Below, piece by piece: positions 1-5,923 of a stretch of DNA of 6,663 nt. The stretch comes from Spirochaetales bacterium (GTDB lineage: Bacteria; Spirochaetota; Spirochaetia; DSM-27196; SLST01): contig SLST01000461.1 in the NCBI GenBank assembly GCA_007130265.1, positions 1 through 6,663 on the forward strand, given 5' to 3'. A program made the position numbers and the translations under genes. The number at the start of each line of letters is the position of its first letter. Positions within the stretch are counted from its first letter, which is position 1. The notes below the pieces were generated by a model that saw nothing but the letters and a program-made list of their open reading frames with translations, did no database searches and was not told where the DNA came from.

Positions 1-604
1 CGCTCCTGATCATCGCAACCGTGTCGGGATAGTCGTCCGCGGTCACGTACTCGCCGTACGCCTCGTCGATCACGACGAGGACATCGTCACGGATCGAAGA
101 CAGGAACGTATCGAGCTCATCTGCCGTGACGATCGTTCCGGTCGGATTGTTCGGACTGCAGAGAAAGATGATCCGTGTCGAAGCGTCGATCCGGTCGGCG
201 ATCGCCGCGAGATCGAAGCGGCCCTTCTTCATTGGCGCCGTACGAATCTCGCCGCCGAAGATCCGTGTCGCGAACGCGTACTGGCTGAAGGTGTGAGCGG
301 CGGTCACGGCGTTGGTTCCGGGTTCGATGAGAGAGCCCGCGATCATGACGAGGATCTCGTCGCTGCCGTTCCCGACGACGACCATCTCGTCGGAAACATC
401 CCACTTCGACGCGATCGCGGCGCGGAGGTCCGCCGCTGCGCCGTCGGGATAACGGTTCAGATCGTGCAGCGCATCGCGGATCGAGACTGTCGCACGCGGC
501 GAGGCTCCGAGCGGATTCTCGTTCGACGAAAGCTTGATGCCCCCGGTGATCCGCTCCCCGGGGACGTAGGGATGCAGCTGTCCGAGAACCGCCCGCGTCT
601 TCAC
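1..604 (-). CDS. hisC: Histidinol-phosphate aminotransferase, C-terminus cut off by window edge
   Basis: PLP-dependent class I/II aminotransferase that interconverts histidinol phosphate and imidazole-acetol phosphate, using glutamate/2-oxoglutarate, in cytoplasmic histidine synthesis. The 201 residues seen begin VKTRAVLGQLHPYVPG and carry the HisC hallmarks in order: SNENPLG (27-33), RYPDG (51-55), NGSDE (79-83, cofactor phosphate region), SPNNPTG (150-156, PLP-binding Asn) and DEAYGEY (180-186, Asp and Tyr contacting the cofactor ring). The family is about 350-370 residues, so a little over half is present. The Schiff-base lysine lies beyond the left edge. The GTG start at 604-602 is chosen because the LxPYVPG block normally sits within the first 15-20 residues and no other start fits. 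Only a weak GAAGAG precedes it. It overlaps the stop of the upstream gene as GTGA, so translation is probably coupled. A related aminotransferase (for example acting on aromatic or cobalamin-pathway substrates) is possible but less likely. Confidence 0.9.
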   Translation of the reverse strand, partial: MKTRAVLGQLHPYVPGERITGGIKLSSNENPLGASPRATVSIRDALHDLNRYPDGAAADLRAAIASKWDVSDEMVVVGNGSDEILVMIAGSLIEPGTNAVTAAHTFSQYAFATRIFGGEIRTAPMKKGRFDLAAIADRIDASTRIIFLCSPNNPTGTIVTADELDTFLSSIRDDVLVVIDEAYGEYVTADDYPDTVAMIRS

Positions 605-987
605 GACTCTTCGGTCTTCGGCCTCTCGGAAGCCTGCTGGGGAGGGTTGTTCTTCAAGTACTCGTGGTCCTCACTCATGTCCGCGATCAGGTCTGCGAGT
701 TTCATCCGCAGCGAGTTCTCGGTCGTTCTCGCGAAGATGAGATCCCCGGGAGCAACATCACGCGCGACCGGAAGCTGTTTCGCCGCCGCGATGACCCGCA
801 GCACCTTCTTCGAGAACTCGGTCGCCTCGGCCTGCTCGGCGGCGGCTTCCACGAAGCGCACGAACTCGTCCATCTCGGTATCCGCATAGATCGACTTGAC
901 GACGTTCATGATCGCGATGATCTCCGGGTCCGAGAAGCCGTTGAGGACAATGACCCGGTTGTCGAGTGGATTCTGGCTTTCGCTCAT
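601..987 (-). CDS. DUF3783-like small protein, function unknown
   Basis: A 128-residue soluble acidic protein with no signal peptide or membrane segment. Residues 11-32 (RVIVLNGFSDPEIIAIMNVV) and 83-112 (DLIFARTTENSLRMKLADLI, then a DHEYLKN end) resemble the two halves of DUF3783, as I remember that family: a hydrophobic strand with 'sgl', a helix, then a strand ending in T-x-x-N/S and a helix ending in E/D-H. An Ala/Glu-rich helical stretch (about 38-72) lies between them. The tail (113-128) is polar and probably disordered. No catalytic motif is visible. The ATG at 987-985 is the first Met of the frame. No Shine-Dalgarno sequence precedes it, and a candidate promoter places the transcript start at or next to the ATG. 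It is divergent from clpB and overlaps hisC by 4 bp, so it probably leads the hisC transcript. The gene call is firm; the family assignment is moderate and made from memory. Confidence 0.8.
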   Translation of the reverse strand: MSESQNPLDNRVIVLNGFSDPEIIAIMNVVKSIYADTEMDEFVRFVEAAAEQAEATEFSKKVLRVIAAAKQLPVARDVAPGDLIFARTTENSLRMKLADLIADMSEDHEYLKNNPPQQASERPKTEES

Positions 988-1011
988 GGCTTGAGTCTAC
1001 CGGCTCGAGCC
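988..1011. promoter_or_regulatory. Inverted repeat, possible HAIR-like operator in the clpB divergent region
   Basis: GGCTTGAG (988-995) and CTCGAGCC (1004-1011) form an 8-bp inverted repeat with one mismatch around an 8-bp spacer. The core CTTGAGT-N6-GCTCGAG resembles the HspR operator HAIR (CTTGAGT-N7-ACTCAAG). The left half is exact and the right half matches 5 of 7, with a spacer one base short. It lies over the -10 and spacer of the candidate minus-strand promoter and upstream of clpB, a known HspR target in some phyla. HspR control is inference; another repressor or a chance repeat is possible. Confidence 0.35.
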
Positions 1012-1022
1012 GCGGCGGACAA
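994..1022 (-). promoter_or_regulatory. Candidate promoter for the DUF3783-like gene and hisC
   Basis: Read on the minus strand, TTGTCC (1022-1017) and TAGACT (999-994) are separated by 17 bp. Each matches 4 of 6 bases of the sigma-70 hexamers, and the -10 keeps the key second A and last T. Six bases separate the -10 from the ATG at 987, so transcription would start at about the A of the start codon. This agrees with the absence of a ribosome binding site. It is assigned by pattern only. Confidence 0.4.
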
Positions 1023-1027
1023 TCCCC

Positions 1028-1057
1028 TTGGAACACCCTTGACGGCCTTCGTATCTT
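1028..1057 (+). promoter_or_regulatory. Candidate clpB promoter
   Basis: TTGGAA (1028-1033) and TATCTT (1052-1057) are 18 bp apart, each with 4 of 6 matches to sigma-70 hexamers. The implied start near 1064 would leave only about 10 bases of leader, with the ribosome binding site at its very end, so the true promoter may differ. The TTGACG at 1039-1044 has no suitable -10 at normal spacing before the gene. I see no CIRCE element and no clear sigma-32 type -10. Confidence 0.25.
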
Positions 1058-1063
1058 ACGTAC

Positions 1064-1068
1064 AGGAG
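1064..1068 (+). promoter_or_regulatory. Ribosome binding site that fixes the clpB start
   Basis: AGGAG lies 5 bases before the ATG at 1074. It decides for this start over the in-frame ATG at 966, which would add 36 residues unlike any ClpB N-terminus and run through the divergent control region and into the opposite gene. Confidence 0.85.
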
Positions 1069-1073
1069 ATCCC

Positions 1074-3668
1074 ATGGACTACGAACGACTCACGGTAAAG
1101 GCGCAAGGGGTCCTCCAGGACGCCGTTGCACTGGTACACCGGAACGAGAACCCTACACTCGACCTCGAACACCTGCTGCTCGCGATGATCGAACAGGAGG
1201 ACGGAGTGATCCCGCCGCTACTCACACGCGTCGGTGTGCGCCCGGCCGAACTCGCCGACCGTCTGAGAACCGAGATAAACCGCAAGCCGCGGATGGAAGG
1301 CGGCGCTTCGCAGCCGCAGCTCTCCACTGGAGTATCGCGGCTGCTCGTCAAGGCGGAGGACGAGGCAAAGACACTCGGTGACGACTACGTCAGCACGGAG
1401 CACCTGCTGCTGGCGATGATGAAGAAAGGTTCAGGCATCGACGAGCTGCTCGCCTCCGCCGGGCTCAAGCGCGACGACGTTATGCAGGCGCTCAAGTCGA
1501 TACGGGGGAACCAGCGGGTCACCGACCAGAATCCGGAGAACCGGTACCAGGTCCTGCAGAAATACTGCCGTGACCTGACGGCGCTTGCGCGTCAGGAGAA
1601 ACTCGACCCCGTTATCGGGCGGGATGAAGAGATACGACGGGTAATGCAGGTACTCTCGCGACGGACGAAGAACAACCCGGTTCTCATCGGCGACCCCGGC
1701 GTCGGCAAGACAGCGATCGCCGAAGGGCTCGCGCGTCGGATCGTCTCCGGAGACGTCCCGGACAGTCTGAAGAACAAGAAGATCCTCGCGCTCGACCTCG
1801 GATCATTGCTTGCCGGGACCAAGTTTCGCGGCGAGTTCGAAGAGCGGCTGAAAGCGGTCATCCATGAGATCGGCGAGAGCGCCGGGGAGATCATCCTGTT
1901 CATCGACGAGCTGCACACGCTCGTCGGCGCGGGGAGCGCCGAAGGTGCGATGGATGCGAGCAATCTGCTGAAGCCCGCGCTCGCCCGCGGTGAGCTGCGT
2001 GCGGTCGGAGCGACCACCCTCGACGAGTACCGCAAGCACATTGAAAAAGACGCCGCGCTCGAACGACGGTTCCAGCCTGTCTTCACGAATGAGCCGTCGG
2101 TCGAAAACACCATTGCGATCCTCCGCGGCCTGAAAGAACGCTACGAGGTCCACCACGGCGTGCGCATCCGCGACGAGGCGCTCATCGCAGCGGCGACGCT
2201 GAGCGACCGCTATATCACGAGCCGTTTTCTGCCGGACAAGGCGATCGATCTCGTGGACGAGGCGGCGAGCCGCCTGAAGATGGAGATAGAGAGCCAGCCT
2301 ACCGAGCTCGATCAGCTGCAACGACGTATTCTCCAGCTCGACATTGAGCGCCAGGCGCTGTCGAAGGAGACCGACCCGGCCAGTCAGGAACGGCTCGCCA
2401 AACTCGACGCGGAGCTCTCGTCGCTCAAGGGCAAGCGTGACACGATGCGGCTCCAGTGGCAGAACGAGAAGCAGGTCATCGACAGGATTCGCGACCTCAA
2501 ACAGCGACTCGAGCAGCTGACGATCGAAGAGGTGCAGAACGAACGGTCCGGCAACCTTGCACGGGCGGCGGAGATCAAGCACGGTGAGATACCGACGCTC
2601 GAGAAGGAGCTCGCTTCTTTCGACAACGAGCTCTCGGACCTCCAGGGCAAGAGCCGGCTCCTGCGGGAAGAGGTCAGCGAGGAGGACATCGCGCACGTTG
2701 TCAGCACGTGGACCGGCATTCCCGTCAGCAAGATGATGACCAGCGAGCTCGAGAAGCTGCTGAAACTCGAGAGTATCCTTGGTGAACGCGTCGTAGGACA
2801 GGAGAACGCCATCCGCGCGGTGAGTGACTCGATACGCCGGAACAAGAGCGGGCTTTCGGACGTGAATCGTCCGAGTGGCACGTTCATGTTCATCGGGCCG
2901 ACCGGCGTGGGCAAGACCGAGCTCGCCAAGACCCTCGCGGAGTTCCTCTTCAGCGACGAGCGGGCGCTCACGAGAATCGACATGAGCGAGTACATGGAGA
3001 AGCATTCGGTGAGCCGACTCATCGGGGCGCCGCCGGGATACGTCGGCTACGATCAGGGAGGCCAACTCACGGAGGTTGTCAGGCGGCGGCCCTATTCGGT
3101 CATTCTCTTCGACGAGATCGAAAAGGCTCATCCCGACGTATTCAACGTGCTGCTCCAGCTGCTCGACGAGGGCAGGCTGACCGACGGGCAGGGAAGACTC
3201 GTCGATTTTCGCAATACGATCGTCATCATGACGAGCAATATCGGAAGCGATTTGATCCTGCAGACCGAGGACATCGACACGATCGCCGACGAGATACGCG
3301 CGATCCTGCGGGCAATGTTCAAACCGGAGTTCCTCAATCGGCTCGACGAGGTCATCACATTCCACCGCCTCGACAAGTCGCAGATTCTCAAGATTGTCGA
3401 CCTCGAACTGCGCAAGGTACAGCGTCGGCTCGACGACCGGAAGCTGACCCTCGAAGTGCCGCAGAAGGCGAAGCAGCTGATCGCAGATGCGGGATTCGAC
3501 CCTGCCTTCGGCGCACGGCCGCTGAAGCGCGCGATCCAGAGCAAACTGCAGAATCCGCTCGCGCGGGAGATGCTTTCGGGGAAGTTCAAGGACGGCGATA
3601 CGATCAAGGTAGGCGTCTCAGGGGAGGATCTCGTCTTCAAGGTTGTATCCCCTGGTGCGACGCCGTAG
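1074..3668 (+). CDS. clpB: ATP-dependent chaperone ClpB (Hsp100 disaggregase)
   Basis: Cytoplasmic hexameric AAA+ machine that pulls polypeptides out of aggregates, working with DnaK/DnaJ/GrpE. The 864 residues (E. coli 857) comprise a Clp N-domain repeat pair (about 1-145), first AAA+ module with Walker A GDPGVGKT (206-213), pore loop KFRGEFE (250-256), Walker B ILFIDE (274-279) and Arg fingers R331/R332, then a coiled-coil M-domain (about 402-530) containing EIKHGEIPTLEKEL. The second AAA+ module has Walker A GPTGVGKT (608-615), pore GYVGYD (655-660), Walker B VILFDE (676-681), sensor TSN (720-722), Arg finger R756 and sensor-2 GARPLKR (813-819). The full-length M-domain separates it from ClpC, ClpA and ClpE, so it should not feed ClpP. 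The first pore aromatic is Phe251 instead of the common Tyr. Residue 149, a GTG internal start in E. coli, is GTC here, so that short form is not expected. Confidence 0.98.
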   Translation: MDYERLTVKAQGVLQDAVALVHRNENPTLDLEHLLLAMIEQEDGVIPPLLTRVGVRPAELADRLRTEINRKPRMEGGASQPQLSTGVSRLLVKAEDEAKTLGDDYVSTEHLLLAMMKKGSGIDELLASAGLKRDDVMQALKSIRGNQRVTDQNPENRYQVLQKYCRDLTALARQEKLDPVIGRDEEIRRVMQVLSRRTKNNPVLIGDPGVGKTAIAEGLARRIVSGDVPDSLKNKKILALDLGSLLAGTKFRGEFEERLKAVIHEIGESAGEIILFIDELHTLVGAGSAEGAMDASNLLKPALARGELRAVGATTLDEYRKHIEKDAALERRFQPVFTNEPSVENTIAILRGLKERYEVHHGVRIRDEALIAAATLSDRYITSRFLPDKAIDLVDEAASRLKMEIESQPTELDQLQRRILQLDIERQALSKETDPASQERLAKLDAELSSLKGKRDTMRLQWQNEKQVIDRIRDLKQRLEQLTIEEVQNERSGNLARAAEIKHGEIPTLEKELASFDNELSDLQGKSRLLREEVSEEDIAHVVSTWTGIPVSKMMTSELEKLLKLESILGERVVGQENAIRAVSDSIRRNKSGLSDVNRPSGTFMFIGPTGVGKTELAKTLAEFLFSDERALTRIDMSEYMEKHSVSRLIGAPPGYVGYDQGGQLTEVVRRRPYSVILFDEIEKAHPDVFNVLLQLLDEGRLTDGQGRLVDFRNTIVIMTSNIGSDLILQTEDIDTIADEIRAILRAMFKPEFLNRLDEVITFHRLDKSQILKIVDLELRKVQRRLDDRKLTLEVPQKAKQLIADAGFDPAFGARPLKRAIQSKLQNPLAREMLSGKFKDGDTIKVGVSGEDLVFKVVSPGATP

Positions 3669-3692
3669 CGCAGAGTGAATCGTCCCGACGTC

Positions 3693-3721
3693 TTGCCGAC
3701 GGCCTCGCGATCCGCTACTCT
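3693..3721 (+). promoter_or_regulatory. Weak candidate promoter for argH
   Basis: TTGCCG (3693-3698), a 17-bp spacer, then TACTCT (3716-3721), which fits only the TAnnnT core of a -10. Nine bases separate it from the ATG at 3731, so a transcript starting here would have little or no leader. The 62-bp clpB-argH gap holds no convincing terminator hairpin, so read-through from clpB is also possible. Confidence 0.22.
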
Positions 3722-3730
3722 CGGTGCACC

Positions 3731-5122
3731 ATGGCGAAACTCTGGGAGAAGGGCTATTCGCTCGACGCGCTGATCGAGCGTTTCACCGTCGGCAACGACT
3801 ACCTGCTCGATCGTCGGCTCATTGCCTCGGACGCGATCGCGAGCATCGGACACGCTCGAATGCTCTGCGCAATCGGCCTGCTGTCGAGCACCGACCTCGC
3901 CGAGCTCGAGACGGAGCTCCGCGCGATCGCCCGCGAAGCGGTTTCGACGGGCCTGTCCATCGCGCGCGCCCAGGAGGACAGCCACACCTACATCGAAGAG
4001 CGACTCGTCTCCCAGGTCGGCGACGCGGGCAAACGGATCCATACCGGCCGGTCGCGGAACGACCAGGTACTCGCCTCTACGCGCCTCTTTGCCCGGGAAG
4101 GCGTACTCGCCGTTCGAGACGCGCTCGCCGGCACCGTCGAGGCGCTCTGCACGGTTGCCGGGGCCCATCAGACGACGCCTATGCCGGGTCGCACGCACCT
4201 GCAACCGGCGATGCCGTCTACGGTCGGGCTCTGGGCGGCAAGTTATGCCGAGGGTCTACTCGACGCCGACGCGCTGCTCGCGGTTGCCTATCGACTCGTA
4301 GACCGTTCGCCGCTCGGCGCCGCGGCGAGCTACGGGGTGCCGCTGCCGCTCGATCGTGAGCTCGTCGCCCGGGAGCTCGGCTTCTCGGAGGTGCAGCACA
4401 ACGTACTCGATGTCGTGAGCTCTCGGGGGCGTGTGGAGTTGGCGGTGCTCGATTCGCTCGACCAGGTCGGTATCATACTCAGCCGGTTCGCTACCGATCT
4501 CATTGTCTTCACGATGCCCGAGTTCGCCTACTTCTCGCTTCCACCGGCCCTCTGCTCCGGGTCGAGTATCATGCCGCAGAAACGTAATCCGGACGGACTC
4601 GAGTTGATGCGGGGGAAGTCATCGACCCTCTCCTCGTATGCCGATCTCATACGGAATGTCGTGCGGAACCTGCCGTCTGCGTACAACCGGGACGTTCAGG
4701 AGACGAAGGAACCGCTCATACGAGGGATCGATCTTGCGCTCGATCTTCTGCACGTTGCCTCGCTCACGGTGCGCGAACTCGAAGTCAACGTCGATCGCCT
4801 CGCGGCGTCGCTCACGTCTGAGGTGTACGCGACCGATGACGCGATCGATCGCGTTGTCGCGGGAGAGAGCTTCCGCGACGCCTACCGTGCGGTCGCCTCC
4901 GGTCTCGCGGCTCGCGACGCCGGCGAACGGGACGCGGCCGCGGCGATCGCACGGCGCAGCTCAACCGGAGCGCCCGGGAATCTCGGGCTGGACTGGGTCC
5001 TCGCTCGCCTCGCGGACAGACGCGCCGACGTCGCGCGCAGCCGCGAGCGAATCCGAGACGCCGTCGAAGCGCTCGCGGGGCAGCCGCTACCGCTCTATCC
5101 CGGCGCGCCTGCCGAGGGCTGA
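3731..5122 (+). CDS. argH: Argininosuccinate lyase
   Basis: Cytoplasmic homotetrameric lyase of the aspartase/fumarase superfamily that splits argininosuccinate into arginine and fumarate, the last step of arginine synthesis. The 463 residues (E. coli 457) show HTGRSRNDQ (104-112), GRTHLQPAMP (153-162, with the conserved His156) and the superfamily signature GSSIMPQKRN (277-286, with the catalytic Ser in the mobile loop and the conserved Lys284). The N-terminus is LWEKGYSLDALIERFTVGND rather than WGGRF...NASI. From memory, this resembles the ArgH type found in Bacteroidetes, a distinct subfamily. The ATG at 3731 gives the expected N-terminus, although no Shine-Dalgarno sequence precedes it. 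It follows clpB on the same strand after 62 bp with no functional link apparent. Its last 36 bp overlap the tail of the convergent permease gene. Other superfamily members such as adenylosuccinate lyase are unlikely given HTGRSRNDQ. Confidence 0.95.
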   Translation: MAKLWEKGYSLDALIERFTVGNDYLLDRRLIASDAIASIGHARMLCAIGLLSSTDLAELETELRAIAREAVSTGLSIARAQEDSHTYIEERLVSQVGDAGKRIHTGRSRNDQVLASTRLFAREGVLAVRDALAGTVEALCTVAGAHQTTPMPGRTHLQPAMPSTVGLWAASYAEGLLDADALLAVAYRLVDRSPLGAAASYGVPLPLDRELVARELGFSEVQHNVLDVVSSRGRVELAVLDSLDQVGIILSRFATDLIVFTMPEFAYFSLPPALCSGSSIMPQKRNPDGLELMRGKSSTLSSYADLIRNVVRNLPSAYNRDVQETKEPLIRGIDLALDLLHVASLTVRELEVNVDRLAASLTSEVYATDDAIDRVVAGESFRDAYRAVASGLAARDAGERDAAAAIARRSSTGAPGNLGLDWVLARLADRRADVARSRERIRDAVEALAGQPLPLYPGAPAEG

Positions 5123-5923
5123 GTGGAGCACCATCGCTGCAAGCGTGATGAGGTAGGGGAGACCGAGCAACAGCGTGCCCGGCACCTCGGTGAATCCCTG
5201 AGCCGCCCCAGCGAACGACTCGAAGAGCGCGAAGACGAAAGCTCCGGCGAGAATGCCGAGTGGCCGGCGCATACCGAGGAAGATCACCACCAGGGCGATC
5301 CATCCCCGGCCGGCGCTGATATTTGGAAGGTAGACGCCGAGTCGCAGCGCAACTGCGGCTCCGGCGCCACCGGCAAGGAGACCGGAGCAGAGCATTGCGA
5401 AGCGACGGTACCTGTCCGGACGGAGCGCGCGCGCCACGAGCGCCTGTGGGTTCCCACCGGCTGCGCGAAGACGGATACCGAACGGTGTCTCGAACAGAAA
5501 CACGTGGAGCATGAACGCGAGAACCACCGCGACCGGAACCATCACAGATACGCCGGCAATCCGCAGGGGATACACCGGAACCGCGAGGCGGAGGACACCG
5601 CGCGTTCCGTACAGGAGCGCTGACGCCGTGGGAACGATGCCGGCCGCGAGCAGATTGGTCGCGAGTCCGGCGACGAAGATGTTGGACCGCAACTCAATGC
5701 AGGCAACGCTGTAGAGCGCTGACAGAGCCAGTCCGGCGAGAGACCCGAACACGGCCCCGACCAGCAGTGATCCGCTGAGATTCGCGCCTGCGATCGCCGC
5801 AAAGGCTCCAACGAGGATCAGACCCTCGAGACCGATGTTGAGAACGCCGGCGCGCTCGGTGAGCAGCCCGCCGAGCGCGGCGATGAGAATGGGCACCATG
5901 AGCTCGAGGGAGTTGGCGATCAC
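5087..5923 (-). CDS. ABC importer permease, nucleoside/Bmp type (YufQ/NupQ-like)
   Basis: Inner-membrane subunit of an ABC importer of the BPD_transp_2 family, 278 residues and mostly hydrophobic. I estimate 7-8 membrane helices, near 8-22, 28-48, 52-75, 82-105, 122-146, 172-196, 205-232 and 248-268. Diagnostic stretches are LTERAGVLNIGLEG (21-34), seen in the second permease of PnrA/Bmp-type nucleoside importers, and TPFGIRLRAAGGNPQA (146-161), the cytoplasmic coupling loop, followed by SAGRGWIAL (203-211). The GTG start at 5923-5921 is supported by GGAGGT (5933-5928), ending four bases upstream. It overlaps the stop of the preceding permease as GTGA, giving coupled synthesis of partner subunits. 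The stop lies inside the end of the convergent argH. Purine nucleosides are the most likely cargo by family, but simple sugars or other small solutes cannot be excluded. Confidence 0.88.
   Translation of the reverse strand: MIANSLELMVPILIAALGGLLTERAGVLNIGLEGLILVGAFAAIAGANLSGSLLVGAVFGSLAGLALSALYSVACIELRSNIFVAGLATNLLAAGIVPTASALLYGTRGVLRLAVPVYPLRIAGVSVMVPVAVVLAFMLHVFLFETPFGIRLRAAGGNPQALVARALRPDRYRRFAMLCSGLLAGGAGAAVALRLGVYLPNISAGRGWIALVVIFLGMRRPLGILAGAFVFALFESFAGAAQGFTEVPGTLLLGLPYLITLAAMVLHSALGRRAGIER

Noticed and set aside
277..288. Worry that argH is inactive because its signature reads MPQKRN instead of MPQKKN (residues 281-286 of the protein, bases 4571-4588)
   Set aside because: Only the first lysine (Lys284) is fixed in the superfamily signature; the next position is variable, so Arg285 is acceptable. 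The coordinates in this entry are protein residues.
293..889. Plus-strand open frame of 198 codons over hisC and the DUF3783-like gene
   Set aside because: It is the mirror of two real minus-strand genes; its protein is low in complexity and has no recognisable motif.
966..1073. Upstream in-frame extension of clpB from an ATG at 966
   Set aside because: The added 36 residues do not resemble a ClpB start and would be encoded across the divergent promoter and the opposite gene. The AGGAG before 1074 fixes the real start.
1803..3365. Long open frame of 520 codons on the minus strand, antisense to clpB
   Set aside because: High-GC codon use of clpB keeps the opposite strand free of stops. The translation is rich in Arg, Glu, Leu and Asp with no domain, and clpB is certain.
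3128..4204. Minus-strand open frame of 358 codons crossing the clpB-argH junction
   Set aside because: It lies antisense to two well-supported genes, and its Ser/Arg-rich translation resembles no family.
4839..4854. Perfect 16-bp palindrome (ACGCGATC/GATCGCGT) inside argH
   Set aside because: It falls in frame on common codons for Asp-Ala-Ile-Asp-Arg, and a palindrome of this size is not very unlikely in a GATC-rich window. No related second copy or regulatory context is seen.
5102..5109. GGCGCGCC palindrome near the argH end as a possible bidirectional terminator
   Set aside because: There is no adequate loop and no T-run on either strand; short GC palindromes are expected at this base composition.
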